NCBI GenBank assembly: GCA_016702555.1
Contig: JADJDV010000006.1
Location: 372,001 to 436,000, forward strand
Direction of reading: 5' to 3'
DNA from: Burkholderiales bacterium
Lineage (GTDB): Bacteria; Pseudomonadota; Gammaproteobacteria; Burkholderiales; Burkholderiaceae_C
DNA length: 64,000 bases
In this document: positions 1 to 9,533 of the stretch, piece by piece
How positions within the stretch are numbered: the stretch's first letter is position 1
How the letters are laid out: every line of letters begins with the position of its first letter
Notes under the pieces: generated by a model
What the model saw: only the letters and a program-made list of their open reading frames with translations
The model's database searches: none
Told to the model about the DNA's origin: nothing
Program-made: the position numbers and the translations under genes

Positions 1-453
1 GTGGCGCTGATCGTCATCGGTCCCGAGAAGCTGCCGCGCGTGGCGCGCACCGTCGGTACGCTGCTGGGCAAGGCGCAGCGCTACGTGGCCGACGTCAAGG
101 CCGAGGTCAATCGGGCCATGGATCTCGACGAACTCAAGAAGATGAAGGAGTCGGTCGAGGAGGCCGGCCGCGAGGTCGAAAAGAGCATCCATTCGACCAA
201 GTCCGAGTTCGAGAAGGACTGGAGCGAGGTCACCGCCGGCCTGGAGGGCAGCGATGGCTCGGGCGACCCGGCCGGCACCACCCACACTGCCTGGGAACCG
301 CCGCCACCGGTCTACAGGCACCCGGACAAGAACTGGCGTCTCAAGCGCGGCGCCACGCCGCAGTGGTACAAGCTGCGCCACGGCGTGCGCCGGCAGGTAC
401 AGTCGGGCGCGGCGCGCGTGGCGCGCTTTCGGCCGCGCAAGAGTCCCAGATGA
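1..453 (+). CDS. tatB: Sec-independent translocase protein TatB (5' end cut by window)
   Basis: TatB is the membrane-anchored partner of TatC in the twin-arginine export receptor. The first visible residues ([17 protein letters not shown]) are the end of the TatA/B transmembrane helix and its conserved GPEKLP hinge, so about 17 N-terminal residues lie outside the window and the GTG at base 1 is not the true start. An amphipathic helix and a charged, helix-rich segment follow (to about residue 70), then a Pro/Gly-rich and finally Arg-rich cytoplasmic tail ending with TGA at 451-453. The very basic C-terminus (RFRPRKSPR) is longer than in E. coli. tatC follows after a 127-base gap, so the pair is probably co-transcribed. 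Confidence 0.93.
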   Translation: MALIVIGPEKLPRVARTVGTLLGKAQRYVADVKAEVNRAMDLDELKKMKESVEEAGREVEKSIHSTKSEFEKDWSEVTAGLEGSDGSGDPAGTTHTAWEPPPPVYRHPDKNWRLKRGATPQWYKLRHGVRRQVQSGAARVARFRPRKSPR

Positions 454-481
454 CGAATGACGAATGAGCTCGCTGCGCGTT

Positions 482-540
482 GATGACAAAGCGTGAAGTC
501 TTTTGTCATCCAGCCGCGCAGCGGCGCCGTCATTTGTCAT
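482..540. repeat. Imperfect inverted repeat between tatB and tatC
   Basis: The tatB-tatC gap contains two arms that pair: TTGATGACAAA near 480-490 with TTTGTCATCCAG near 503-514, flanked by GCTCGCTGCGCG and CGCGCAGCGGCG. The words GATGACAAA/TTTGTCATC and CGCTGCGCG/CGCGCAGCG are exact inverted copies. The layout resembles a REP/MITE-like intergenic palindrome rather than a terminator, since no T-run follows. Confidence 0.5.
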
Positions 541-580
541 TGATCGCCGAACGGCCCGCAGCGGCGACAATCGCAGTCCC

Positions 581-1381
581 ATGACCGACTCCCACAAGCC
601 CGACCCCGAAGACGAACTGGCCGGCACCGAGCAGCCTTTCGTCACGCACCTGATGGAGCTGCGCGACCGCATGATCAAGGCGCTGGTGGCGGTCGGCGTG
701 GTGGCGGCGGTGCTGGCGCTGTATCCGGGGCCGGGTCAGTTGTACGACCTGCTGGCGGCGCCGCTGGTGGCGCACCTGCCGGCCGGCGCCACCATGATCG
801 CCACCTCGGTCATCTCGCCGTTCATGGTGCCGCTGAAGATCATGCTGATGGCGGCCTTCCTGATCGCGCTGCCGGTGGTGTTGTACCAGGTGTGGGCCTT
901 CGTGGCGCCGGGCCTGTATTCGCACGAGAAGAAGATGGTGCTGCCGCTGGTGGTGTCCAGCACGCTGCTGTTCTTTGCCGGGGTGGCGTTCTGCTACTTC
1001 CTGGTGTTCGGCAAGGTGTTTTCGTTCATCCAGAGCTTCGCGCCCAAGAGCATCACCGCCGCGCCCGACATCGAGGCCTACCTGGGCTTCGTGCTGAGCA
1101 TGTTCCTGGCCTTTGGCCTGGCCTTCGAGGTGCCGATCGCGGTGGTGGTGCTGGTGCGCATCGGCGTGGTGACGATTGAGCAACTGCGTCGTTTTCGCGG
1201 CTACTTCATCGTCGTCGCCTTCGTCATCGCCGCCATCGTCACGCCGCCGGACGTGATCTCGCAGCTGGCGCTGGCGATTCCCATGTGCCTGCTGTACGAG
1301 ATCGGCATCTGGGCGGCGCAGTTGTTCGTCAAGCACACCAAGGCGCCCGAGGAAGACGAGGCCAAGACGGCCGAGTCCTGA
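581..1381 (+). CDS. tatC: Sec-independent translocase protein TatC
   Basis: TatC is the multispanning receptor that binds twin-arginine signal peptides. The 266-residue product opens with a short acidic segment, then the hallmark cytoplasmic region QPFVTHLMELRDRMIKAL, and has about six hydrophobic segments as expected for the family (E. coli TatC is about 258 aa). The start chosen is ATG at 581 (MTDSHKPDPEDEL). An in-frame GTG/ATG-type start 26 codons upstream would add a low-complexity leader that falls inside the intergenic inverted repeat, so it is rejected. The C-terminus is short, charged and cytoplasmic (KAPEEDEAKTAES). The gene sits downstream of tatB in the usual tat operon order. Confidence 0.95.
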   Translation: MTDSHKPDPEDELAGTEQPFVTHLMELRDRMIKALVAVGVVAAVLALYPGPGQLYDLLAAPLVAHLPAGATMIATSVISPFMVPLKIMLMAAFLIALPVVLYQVWAFVAPGLYSHEKKMVLPLVVSSTLLFFAGVAFCYFLVFGKVFSFIQSFAPKSITAAPDIEAYLGFVLSMFLAFGLAFEVPIAVVVLVRIGVVTIEQLRRFRGYFIVVAFVIAAIVTPPDVISQLALAIPMCLLYEIGIWAAQLFVKHTKAPEEDEAKTAES

Positions 1382-1413
1382 TTCCAATTCCGCTTCAACG
1401 CTACAAGAATTCT

Positions 1414-1487
1414 GTCATTCCCGCGCAGGCGGGAATCCAGGTTTTCTCGGTATGCAGCTGTTAGATTTCCGCCTGCGCGGGAATGAC
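1414..1487. repeat. dRS3-like inverted repeat pair (ATTCCCGC...GCGGGAAT)
   Basis: Two copies in inverted orientation, GTCATTCCCGCGCAGGCGGG (from 1414) and CCGCCTGCGCGGGAATGAC (ending 1487), separated by about 26 bases. Each core is itself palindromic (ATTCCCGCGCAGGCGGGAAT, 1417-1436). This word class is a common dispersed repeat of beta- and gammaproteobacteria, best known from Neisseria dRS3 elements. It lies between the convergent ends of tatC and the S1C protease gene and could also fold as a bidirectional terminator, although no T-run is evident. Confidence 0.7.
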
Positions 1488-1556
1488 GGATAGTGACGTT
1501 TTGCTCTGAAATCGGATGAGAACTTCGGTGATGCGGGCGTGTGCCGAGGCGACCGG

Positions 1557-2693
<1,137 letters not shown>

Positions 2694-2807
2694 GAAGGTG
2701 ATCGTGGTGACACGCTGGGGCGGGTGGCAAATTGTAGGGTGCGCGTTCACCTTTCAAGCGGATCGGGCGCAGTACCGGTACGCTGCGCGATGGCCGACAA
2801 TGAGCGC

Positions 2808-3581
2808 ATGTCTGCTTTCCCACAGGTTGATCGCGCCGCGCTGCTGGCGGCCTGCAACGCCGAGTTGCAGCCCGAACGCTTCAAGGACTACGGGCCGAAC
2901 GGGCTGCAGGTCGAGGGCAGGGCGAGCATCGCCAAGCTGGTGAGCGGCGTGACGGCCAGCCGGGCGCTGATCGACGCCGCCATCGACGCGGGCGCTGATG
3001 CCATCTTCGTGCACCACGGCCTGTTCTGGCGCGGTCAGGACGGCACGGTGACCGGCTGGATGAAAGAGCGGCTGAAGCGCCTGCTGGCACACGACGTCAA
3101 CCTGCTGGCCTACCACCTGCCGCTGGACGCGCACCCGACGCTGGGCAACAACGCCGCGCTGGGCCGCGTGCTGGGCCTGCAGGCCGACGGGCGCTTCGGC
3201 GAGCAGGAGCTGGGCTTCATCGGCGCCCGCGCCGACGGCCAGTGGTTCGCCGATGCCGACGTGCTGGCCTGGCAGATCGAGCATGCGCTGCAGCGCTCGG
3301 TGCTGCGCGTGGGGCCGGCGCGCGGCGCGATCGAGCGCGTGGCCTGGTGCAGTGGCGGCGCGCAAGGCTACTTCGAGGCCGCCATTGCCGCCGGTGCGCA
3401 GGCCTTCATCACGGGCGAGATTTCAGAGCCGCAGGCGCATCTGGCGCACGAGTGCGGTGTGCCCTTCTTTGCCTGCGGCCACCACGCCACCGAGCGCTAC
3501 GGCGCGCCCGCGCTGGCGGCGCAGGTGGCGGCGCAACTGGGCATCGAGCACCAGTTCATCGACATCGACAATCCGGCATGA
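2808..3581 (+). CDS. Nif3-family dinuclear metal protein (GTP cyclohydrolase I type 2-like)
   Basis: Member of the Nif3/YbgI/DUF34 family, which forms hexameric rings with a two-metal site and whose reaction is still debated. The 257-residue product shows the metal-ligand motifs in order: FVHHGLFW (paired His), YHLPLDAHPTLGNN, and near the C-terminus the ACGHHATERYGAP block. ATG 2808 (MSAFPQVDR) is used. An in-frame ATG at 2790 would add six residues and cannot be excluded, because no strong ribosome site discriminates between them. The stop overlaps the pdxA start (ATGA), indicating translational coupling. In this order of bacteria the gene commonly lies between the S1C protease and mscL/petABC. 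Confidence 0.88.
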   Translation: MSAFPQVDRAALLAACNAELQPERFKDYGPNGLQVEGRASIAKLVSGVTASRALIDAAIDAGADAIFVHHGLFWRGQDGTVTGWMKERLKRLLAHDVNLLAYHLPLDAHPTLGNNAALGRVLGLQADGRFGEQELGFIGARADGQWFADADVLAWQIEHALQRSVLRVGPARGAIERVAWCSGGAQGYFEAAIAAGAQAFITGEISEPQAHLAHECGVPFFACGHHATERYGAPALAAQVAAQLGIEHQFIDIDNPA

Positions 3582-4618
3582 ACCGGCCGTTGGCGATCAC
3601 CATGGGCGACCCGGCCGGCATCGGGCCGGAGATCGTCGCCAAGGCGTTTCGCGACGAGCCGGACACGCTGCGCGACTGCTTTGTTGCCGGCGACGTGGAC
3701 AGCCTGCGCCGCGCCGCGAAGCTGGTGCAGGAGGGCGCCGGCGTCGATCTGCCGGTGGCCGAGATCGCCGGCATCGACGAGGCGCTGGCGGCGCCCCCGC
3801 GCTGCGTGCCGGTGCTGCAGGTGGTGGCGCGCGCGCCGCTGGTGCCGTTCGGGCGCATCAGCGCACAGGCGGGGCGCATGGCCGGTGACTGCGTGTTCTG
3901 GGCCGCGCGCGCCGCGCTGCGTGGCGAGCTGGCCGCCGTCGTCACTGCGCCGCTGCACAAGGAGGCACTGGCCGCGGCCGGCGACGCGTACGCGCGCTAC
4001 CCGGGCCACACCGAGCTGCTGCAGGCCGAGGCCGCCACGCACCTGCAGCGGCCGCTGGCCGAGCTGCCGGTGCGCATGATGCTGGCCAACGACGAATTGC
4101 GCACCGTGCTGCTGAGCATCCACTGCTCGCTGCGCCAGGCGATTGACGAGGTAACCGAAGGCAACGTCCTGGAAACGCTGGGAATAATGCACAGGTCTGT
4201 TGGCGCGGCGCTACAGCGACCGCCGCGCATCGGGGTGGCCGGCCTGAACCCGCACGCCGGCGAGGGCGGCCTGTTCGGGCGCGAGGAATTGGACATCATC
4301 GCGCCGGCGATCGCCCGCGCGCGGGCCCAGGGCATCGATGCGCACGGGCCGTTCGCCCCCGACACGGTGTTCATGCGCGCGCGCCACACGGGTGAGCGGG
4401 CGGGCGAGTTCGACGTGGTGCTGGCGATGTACCACGACCAGGGCCTGATTCCGGTGAAATATCTGGGCGTGGAGCAGGGCGTCAACGTGACGCTGGGCCT
4501 GCCCTTCGTGCGCACCAGCCCCGACCACGGCACCGCCTTCGACATCGCCGGCAGCGGGCGCGCCGACGCCGCCAGCCTGCTGGCAGCGATCCGCATGGCG
4601 CGCCGGTTGTCACAATAA
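3578..4618 (+). CDS. pdxA: 4-hydroxythreonine-4-phosphate dehydrogenase
   Basis: PdxA oxidises 4-phosphohydroxy-L-threonine with NAD in the DXP-dependent vitamin B6 pathway. The 346-residue product has the family signatures: N-terminal ITMGDPAGIGPEI, metal-binding His segments TAPLHKEAL and YPGHTELL, the LNPHAGEGGLFGREE block, and MYHDQGLIPVKYLG followed by TLGLPFVRTSPDHGTAFDIAG. The length matches the family (about 330). The start overlaps the Nif3 stop by four bases. Position beside Nif3 and mscL, rather than with ksgA/surA, is a lineage-specific arrangement. A second PdxA paralogue elsewhere in the genome is possible but cannot be seen here. Confidence 0.93.
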   Translation: MNRPLAITMGDPAGIGPEIVAKAFRDEPDTLRDCFVAGDVDSLRRAAKLVQEGAGVDLPVAEIAGIDEALAAPPRCVPVLQVVARAPLVPFGRISAQAGRMAGDCVFWAARAALRGELAAVVTAPLHKEALAAAGDAYARYPGHTELLQAEAATHLQRPLAELPVRMMLANDELRTVLLSIHCSLRQAIDEVTEGNVLETLGIMHRSVGAALQRPPRIGVAGLNPHAGEGGLFGREELDIIAPAIARARAQGIDAHGPFAPDTVFMRARHTGERAGEFDVVLAMYHDQGLIPVKYLGVEQGVNVTLGLPFVRTSPDHGTAFDIAGSGRADAASLLAAIRMARRLSQ

Positions 4619-4653
4619 AAAGCGTCCGTCCTTGGCGCGTGCGGGACGGGCGC
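4617..4653 (-). terminator. Intrinsic terminator of mscL
   Basis: On the minus strand the arms at 4644-4653 and 4622-4631 pair over 10 positions with one mismatch, followed by a five-T run (plus-strand AAAAA, 4617-4621). It lies 40 bases beyond the mscL stop and overlaps the end of the convergent pdxA gene. Confidence 0.75.
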
Positions 4654-4692
4654 CGGATGCTACGCTAACCGTAGCTTGAGGAACTCGCCAGA

Positions 4693-5106
4693 TCAGCGTT
4701 TCAGGCTGTCGCGGATTTCGCGCAGCAGTTGCACTTCCTCGGCAGGCGCCTCCGGTGCGGGCGCCGGCTCTTCGCGCTTCAGGCGGTTGATCTGCTTGAC
4801 CATCATGAAGATGATGAAGGCCAGCAGGAGGAAGTTCACCAGGATGGTGATGAAGTTGCCGTAGGCGAACACGGCGCCACCTTTCTTGGCCTCTTCCAGG
4901 GTCAGCCCGGCGGCCTGGCCGGCCAGCGGGACGTAGTAGCTGGAGAAGTCCAGGCCGCCGAAGATCTTGCCGACGATCGGCATGATCAGGTCGCCCACGA
5001 TCGAATCGACGATCTTGCCGAAGGCGCCGCCGATGATCACGCCCACGGCCAGATCGATGGCGTTGCCCTTGACCGCGAATTCCCTGAATTCCTGCATCAT
5101 GCCCAT
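4693..5106 (-). CDS. mscL: Large-conductance mechanosensitive channel
   Basis: MscL is a pentameric inner-membrane channel that opens under extreme turgor and releases osmolytes. The 137-residue protein has the family layout: N-terminal amphipathic segment [13 protein letters not shown], first membrane helix with the Gly-rich gate region [18 protein letters not shown], periplasmic loop, second helix [20 protein letters not shown], and a cytoplasmic acidic/proline-rich bundle ending [11 protein letters not shown]. The start at 5106 is supported by the conserved N-terminus. The gene is convergent with pdxA, divergent from petA, and has its own terminator. Confidence 0.96.
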   Translation of the reverse strand: MGMMQEFREFAVKGNAIDLAVGVIIGGAFGKIVDSIVGDLIMPIVGKIFGGLDFSSYYVPLAGQAAGLTLEEAKKGGAVFAYGNFITILVNFLLLAFIIFMMVKQINRLKREEPAPAPEAPAEEVQLLREIRDSLKR

Positions 5107-5259
5107 GTGATTTCCATTCTGAGGTGTTGAAAGAGGCGCCAGTATTCACGCGGCTTGAGCGATGTCAATCCCGTGGGGGAATACCCGCGGCCACGGCATT
5201 GCGCTCCGCTACAATTGCCCGTTGATCCGCGTAGAAGAAAACCCTGCCAGAGGACAGTC

Positions 5260-5886
5260 ATGAGCGACGCATCTCCCAGCAATTTCACACCGGCGCCGCT
5301 GGACAGCAGCAAGCGCACCTGGCTCATTGCCTCCACCTGTGCCGGCGCTGCCGGCACAGTGGCGTTGGCAACCCCCTTCGTCACCAGCTTCGCGCCATCC
5401 GAGAAGGCCAAGGCCGCCGGTGCCGCCGTCGAGGTCGATATCAGCGGCCTCAAGCCCGGCGAGAAGCTCACCGTCGAGTGGCGTGGCAAGCCGGTCTGGG
5501 TGATGCGCCGCACGCCCGAGCAGTTGGCGACGCTGGCGAAAGTCGACGCCGAGCTGGCCGACCCCAAGTCCCAGCGCAACGCCTTCCCGACGCCCGAATA
5601 CGCGCGCAACGAGCAGCGCGCGCGCCAGGAGCACCCCGAAGTGCTGGTGCTGGTGGGCATCTGCACGCACCTGGGCTGCTCGCCCGGCGACAAGTTCACG
5701 CCGGGCGCACAGCCCTCGCTGCCCGACGACTGGCAGGGCGGCTTCTTCTGCGCCTGCCATGGCTCCACCTTCGACCTGTCCGGCCGCGTGTTCAAGAACA
5801 AACCGGCGCCGGACAACCTGGAGGTGCCGCCCTACATGTACCTGGCCGACAACAAGCTGTTGATCGGCGAAGACAAGAAGGCATAA
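5260..5886 (+). CDS. petA: Ubiquinol-cytochrome c reductase iron-sulfur (Rieske) subunit
   Basis: The Rieske protein carries the 2Fe-2S centre of the cytochrome bc1 complex and shuttles electrons from ubiquinol to cytochrome c1. In the 208-residue product the cluster ligands are C135 and H137 (CTHLGC) and C164 and H167 (CACHGS), with C140 and C166 placed for the stabilising disulfide. A single N-terminal membrane anchor follows a Tat-like KRTWLIAST segment (residues 19-26), so tatBC nearby are relevant to its insertion. ATG 5260 follows a purine-rich site (AGAGGACAG). An upstream in-frame start at 5155 adds 35 residues unlike the family. petB begins 10 bases after the stop. Confidence 0.96.
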   Translation: MSDASPSNFTPAPLDSSKRTWLIASTCAGAAGTVALATPFVTSFAPSEKAKAAGAAVEVDISGLKPGEKLTVEWRGKPVWVMRRTPEQLATLAKVDAELADPKSQRNAFPTPEYARNEQRARQEHPEVLVLVGICTHLGCSPGDKFTPGAQPSLPDDWQGGFFCACHGSTFDLSGRVFKNKPAPDNLEVPPYMYLADNKLLIGEDKKA

Positions 5887-5896
5887 AGAGGCGGCC

Positions 5897-7342
5897 ATGG
5901 CTGAGTTCAAGGAAATCTCCCCCAACGCGCCGATCGGCGCCAAAGTCACCAACTGGTTCGAGAACCGGTTTCCGACCATGTTTGCGGAATACCGCAAGCA
6001 CATGTCGGAGTACTACGCGCCGAAGAACTTCAACTTCTGGTACTTCTTCGGCTCGCTGGCCATGCTGGTGCTGGTGATCCAGATCGTCACCGGCATCTTC
6101 CTGGTGATGCACTACAAGCCCGACGCCGCCAAGGCCTTCGAGTCGGTCGAGTACATCATGCGCGACGTACCGGGCGGCTGGTTCATCCGCTACATGCATT
6201 CCACCGGGGCCTCGGCCTTCTTCGTGGTGGTCTATCTGCACATGTTCCGCGGCCTGATGTACGGCAGCTACCGCAAGCCGCGCGAGCTGGTCTGGATCTT
6301 CGGCTGCGCCATCTTCCTGGCGCTGATGGCCGAGGCCTTCATGGGCTACCTGCTGCCCTGGGGCCAGATGTCCTACTGGGGCGCCCAGGTGATCGTGAAC
6401 CTGTTCTCCGCCATCCCCTTCGTCGGCCCCGACCTGGCCCTGCTGATCCGCGGCGACTACGTGGTGGGCGATGCGACGCTGAACCGCTTCTTCAGCTTCC
6501 ACGTCATCGCCGTGCCGCTGGTGCTGATCGGACTGGTGGTGGCGCATCTGCTGGCGCTGCACGATGTCGGCTCGAACAACCCGGACGGCATCGAGATCAA
6601 GGCGGGTCCCAAGGGCAACCGCTGGTCGCCCGACGCGCCGGCCGATGGCATCCCGTTCCATCCCTACTACAGCGTGCACGACATCATGGGCGTGGGCGTG
6701 TTCCTGATGGTGTTCTTCGCCATCGTGTTCTTCGCGCCGGAGATGGGCGGCTACTTCCTCGAGTACAACAACTTCATTCCGGCCGACCCGCTGGTGACGC
6801 CGCTGCACATCGCGCCGGTGTGGTACTTCACGCCCTTCTACTCGATGCTGCGCGCCACCACCGACACCATGGTCAACGTGCTGGTGGTGATCATCGCGCT
6901 GGCGACCGTGCTGGCATTCCTGAAGTGCAAGTGCTCGATGGTGCTGAAGATCGGCCTGGCGGTGGCGGCGCTGGTGGCGATTGCCCTGCTGAAGACCTTC
7001 GACGCCAAGTTCTGGGGCGTGGTGGTGATGGGCGGCGCCGTCATCATCCTGTTCTTCCTGCCCTGGCTCGACCACAGCCCCGCACGCTCGATCCGCTACC
7101 GGCCCAACTGGCACAAGTGGGTGTACGCGGTGTTCGTGATCTGGTTCCTGATCCTGACGGTGCTGGGCATCATGGCACCGGGTCCGATCTTCGGCACCCC
7201 GTCGCTCAGTTGGCTGACCAACGAAGTGGTCGCCATGGTCGGCACGCTGGTGTACTTCGGCTTCTTCCTGCTGATGCCGTGGTGGAGCCAGCTTGGCACG
7301 CCCAAGCCCGTGCCCGATCGCGTGACCTTCAAGCCGCACTGA
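5897..7342 (+). CDS. petB: Cytochrome b of the bc1 complex
   Basis: Cytochrome b holds two hemes b and the Qo and Qi quinone sites. The 481-residue protein is a full-length fused cytochrome b (b6 plus subunit-IV-like part). The heme-ligand helices are visible (IRYMHSTGASAFFVVVYLHM and FFSFHVIAVPLVLIGLVVAH). The conserved Qo motif, usually PEWY, reads P307-V308-W309-Y310 here. Additional C-terminal helices beyond the standard eight end near residue 475, common in betaproteobacterial forms. It is the middle gene of petABC, 10 bases after petA and 20 before petC. Confidence 0.96.
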   Translation: MAEFKEISPNAPIGAKVTNWFENRFPTMFAEYRKHMSEYYAPKNFNFWYFFGSLAMLVLVIQIVTGIFLVMHYKPDAAKAFESVEYIMRDVPGGWFIRYMHSTGASAFFVVVYLHMFRGLMYGSYRKPRELVWIFGCAIFLALMAEAFMGYLLPWGQMSYWGAQVIVNLFSAIPFVGPDLALLIRGDYVVGDATLNRFFSFHVIAVPLVLIGLVVAHLLALHDVGSNNPDGIEIKAGPKGNRWSPDAPADGIPFHPYYSVHDIMGVGVFLMVFFAIVFFAPEMGGYFLEYNNFIPADPLVTPLHIAPVWYFTPFYSMLRATTDTMVNVLVVIIALATVLAFLKCKCSMVLKIGLAVAALVAIALLKTFDAKFWGVVVMGGAVIILFFLPWLDHSPARSIRYRPNWHKWVYAVFVIWFLILTVLGIMAPGPIFGTPSLSWLTNEVVAMVGTLVYFGFFLLMPWWSQLGTPKPVPDRVTFKPH

Positions 7343-7362
7343 AGACCGCTGGAGAGAACAAC

Positions 7363-8130
7363 ATGAATGCATTGAAAAAACTGCTCCTCGGTCTGGCCCT
7401 GTCGCTGGGCCTGGCGGCCGGAGCCCACGCCGCCGCCGGCGGCATCGCCTGGGACAAGGCGCCGGTCAACACCAAGGACCTGGCCTCGCTGCAGAACGGC
7501 GCCAAGCTGTTCGTGAACTACTGCCTGAACTGCCACTCGGCGGCCTTCATGCGCTTCAACCGCCTGAAGGACATCGGTCTGACCGAGCAGCAGATCAAGG
7601 ACAACCTGCTGTTCACCACCGAGAAGGTGGGCGACACCATGAAGGCGGCGATCGACCCGAAGGAGGCCAAGGCCTGGTTTGGCGCCAACCCGCCCGACCT
7701 GACGGTGATCGCACGTTCGCGCGCCGGTGCCGGCGGCAGCGGCGCCGACTACATCTACACGCTGCTGCGCAGCTATTACCGCGATCCGGTGGCGCCGACC
7801 GGCTGGAACAACCTGGTCTTCCCCAACATCGGCATGCCGCACCCACTGTGGGAACTGCAGGGCGAGCGTCGCCCGGTGTTCGAGACGCAACAAAGCCACG
7901 GCCACGAGGTGCAAACCTTCACCGGCCGCTGGGAACAGGTCACGCCCGGCACCATGACCGCGCTGCAGTACGACCAGGCCGTGGCCGACCTGGTCGCCTT
8001 CCTGCAGTGGATGGGCGAGCCGACGCAGCACCAGCGCCAGCGCATCGGCGTCTGGGTACTGCTGTTCCTGGCCCTGTTCACGCTGATTGCGTGGCGCCTG
8101 AACGCGGCGTACTGGAAAGACGTCAAGTAA
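7363..8130 (+). CDS. petC: Cytochrome c1 of the bc1 complex
   Basis: Membrane-anchored c-type cytochrome that accepts electrons from the Rieske protein. The 255-residue precursor has a cleavable signal peptide (MNALKKLLLGLALSLGLAAG, cut near AHA), the heme-binding motif C54-x-x-C57-H58 (CLNCH), a likely axial Met in the GMPHPLWELQG region, and a C-terminal anchor helix (about 232-249) ending AAYWKDVK. Start ATG 7363 follows GGAGAGAACAAC, a clear ribosome site. It is the last gene of the petABC operon, followed by a terminator-like hairpin. Confidence 0.96.
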   Translation: MNALKKLLLGLALSLGLAAGAHAAAGGIAWDKAPVNTKDLASLQNGAKLFVNYCLNCHSAAFMRFNRLKDIGLTEQQIKDNLLFTTEKVGDTMKAAIDPKEAKAWFGANPPDLTVIARSRAGAGGSGADYIYTLLRSYYRDPVAPTGWNNLVFPNIGMPHPLWELQGERRPVFETQQSHGHEVQTFTGRWEQVTPGTMTALQYDQAVADLVAFLQWMGEPTQHQRQRIGVWVLLFLALFTLIAWRLNAAYWKDVK

Positions 8131-8169
8131 GTGCGTCGATCGTCGCCTGGGCATGACCCGGGCGTTCAT

Positions 8170-8219
8170 GGAGTGGGGGTGCGCTGATCCACGGCGAACT
8201 TCCCACTCCTTTGGTTTTT
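8170..8219 (+). terminator. Probable terminator or attenuator after petABC
   Basis: GGAGTGGG (8170-8177) pairs with CCCACTCC (8202-8209) across a 24-base loop and is followed by TTTGGTTTTT. The long loop makes it weaker than a classical hairpin. It sits between petC and the ribosome site of sspA, so partial read-through would allow bc1-sspAB co-expression. Confidence 0.5.
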
Positions 8220-8235
8220 CAAGGAGCTTTCCGAC

Positions 8236-8847
8236 ATGATGGTGCTGTACTCAGGAACGACGTGTCCGTTCTCCCACCGTTGCCGTTTCGTGCTGTTCGA
8301 AAAAGGCATGGACTTCGAGATCCGCGACGTCGATCTGTACAACAAGCCCGAGGACATCGCGGTCATGAACCCGTATGGCCAGGTGCCGATCCTGGTTGAG
8401 CGCGATCTCATCCTGTACGAGTCGAACATCATCAACGAGTACATCGACGAGCGCTTTCCGCACCCGCAACTGATGCCGGGCGACCCGGTCGATCGCGCGC
8501 GCGTGCGCCTGTTCCTGCTCAACTTCGAGAAGGAACTGTTTGCGCACGTCAGCACGCTGGAGAGCCGCTCGACCCGCAGCAACGAGCGCGCGCTGGAAAA
8601 GGCGCGTTCCAATATCCGAGACCGCCTGACCCAGATGGCGCCGGTGTTCCTGAAGAACAAATACATCCTGGGCGACAACTTCTCCATGCTCGACGTCGCG
8701 CTGGCGCCGCTGCTGTGGCGCCTGGATTACTACGGCATCGACTTGTCGAAGAATGCCGCGCCGTTGCTCAAGTACGCCGAGCGCATCTTCTCGCGCCCCG
8801 CCTACATCGAGGCGCTGACGCCGTCCGAGAAAGTGATGCGCAAGTAA
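8236..8847 (+). CDS. sspA: Stringent starvation protein A (GST-like RNA polymerase-associated factor)
   Basis: SspA binds RNA polymerase and modulates transcription in stress and stationary phase. It has a glutathione-S-transferase fold without usual GST activity. The 203-residue product has an N-terminal thioredoxin-like domain (MVLYSGTTCPFSHRCRFVLFEKG, then NPYGQVPILVE and the LYESNIINEYID helix) and an all-helical C-terminal domain with LGDNFSMLDVALAPLLWRLD. AAGGAG lies just upstream of the start. sspB follows after 19 bases, the usual sspAB operon, here downstream of petABC as is typical for betaproteobacteria. Confidence 0.95.
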   Translation: MMVLYSGTTCPFSHRCRFVLFEKGMDFEIRDVDLYNKPEDIAVMNPYGQVPILVERDLILYESNIINEYIDERFPHPQLMPGDPVDRARVRLFLLNFEKELFAHVSTLESRSTRSNERALEKARSNIRDRLTQMAPVFLKNKYILGDNFSMLDVALAPLLWRLDYYGIDLSKNAAPLLKYAERIFSRPAYIEALTPSEKVMRK

Positions 8848-8866
8848 GCCGCCGAGCCGACACGCC

Positions 8867-9376
8867 ATGATGAACGCGCTTGACGCCACCTCGACGCGGC
8901 CCTACCTGATCCGGGCCCTGCACGAATGGTGCACCGACAACGGCCTGACGCCCTATATCGCGGTGCTGGCCGACGACGCTGTGCAGGTGCCGCGCGAGTA
9001 CGTGCAGAACGGCGAGATCGTGCTCAACGTTAGCTTCGACGCCACCAGCGCGCTCAAGCTCGACAACGATTTCATCAGCTTCAAGGCGCGCTTCGGCGGC
9101 GTCGCGCGCGAGATCATGGTGCCGGTCGACCGCGTGCTGGCCATCTACGCGCGTGAGAACGGCCAGGGCATGGCCTTCCCGGTCGCCGTGCCCAGCGTGG
9201 ACGACGAAGCTGTCGCGCCCGAATCAGCGCCACCAGAGCCTGCCGACGAGCCCGCCGCACCGCGCGGCGGCATCCAGTTGGTGCCGCAGGCTGGTGACGA
9301 AGAGGGCACTGCGCCCGACACCGATCCGCCACCCCCGCCCAAGCGCAAGCGGCCGGCGTTGAAGGTCGTCAAGTAA
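8867..9376 (+). CDS. sspB: ClpXP adaptor SspB
   Basis: SspB tethers ssrA-tagged proteins to ClpXP. The 169-residue protein has the dimeric tag-binding domain at residues 5-105 (RPYLIRALHEWCTDNGLTPY, LNVSFDATSALKL, FKARFGG) and a long flexible Pro/Ala/Asp linker ending in the short basic peptide RPALKVVK, the usual ClpX-binding tail. Its substrate tag is encoded in this same window by ssrA (ANDERFALAA). Start ATG 8867 (MMNALD) could equally be the next Met. It forms an operon with sspA. Confidence 0.94.
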   Translation: MMNALDATSTRPYLIRALHEWCTDNGLTPYIAVLADDAVQVPREYVQNGEIVLNVSFDATSALKLDNDFISFKARFGGVAREIMVPVDRVLAIYARENGQGMAFPVAVPSVDDEAVAPESAPPEPADEPAAPRGGIQLVPQAGDEEGTAPDTDPPPPPKRKRPALKVVK

Positions 9377-9415
9377 ACTCCACCGAGCCGCGCAACGCTA
9401 GAATGCGCGCTTCGT

Positions 9416-9491
9416 GCCGCCTTAGCTCAGCTGGTAGAGCACCCGCCTTGTAAGCGGTAGGTCGTCAGTTCGAATCCGACAGGCGGCACCA
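9416..9491 (+). tRNA. tRNA-Thr (anticodon TGT), CCA encoded
   Basis: A 76-base cloverleaf: acceptor arms GCCGCCT (9416-9422) and AGGCGGC (9481-9487), D-arm TAGCTCAGCTGGTAGAGC, anticodon loop CTTGTAA giving TGT (reads ACA, Thr), T-arm GTTCGAATC, discriminator A at 9488 and encoded CCA at 9489-9491. It starts 39 bases after sspB and ends before a strong terminator. I saw no duplicate of its 3' end nearby that would mark it as an integration site. Confidence 0.97.
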
Positions 9492-9533
9492 TCGAATTGA
9501 CCCGGACAGTCTCTGTTCGGGCCCCTTCTGAAC

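Noticed and set aside
9416..9491. tRNA-Thr as the attachment site of the island
   Set aside because: No duplicate of its 3' end was seen downstream, and the integrase lies next to ssrA, which fits the CP4-57 site.
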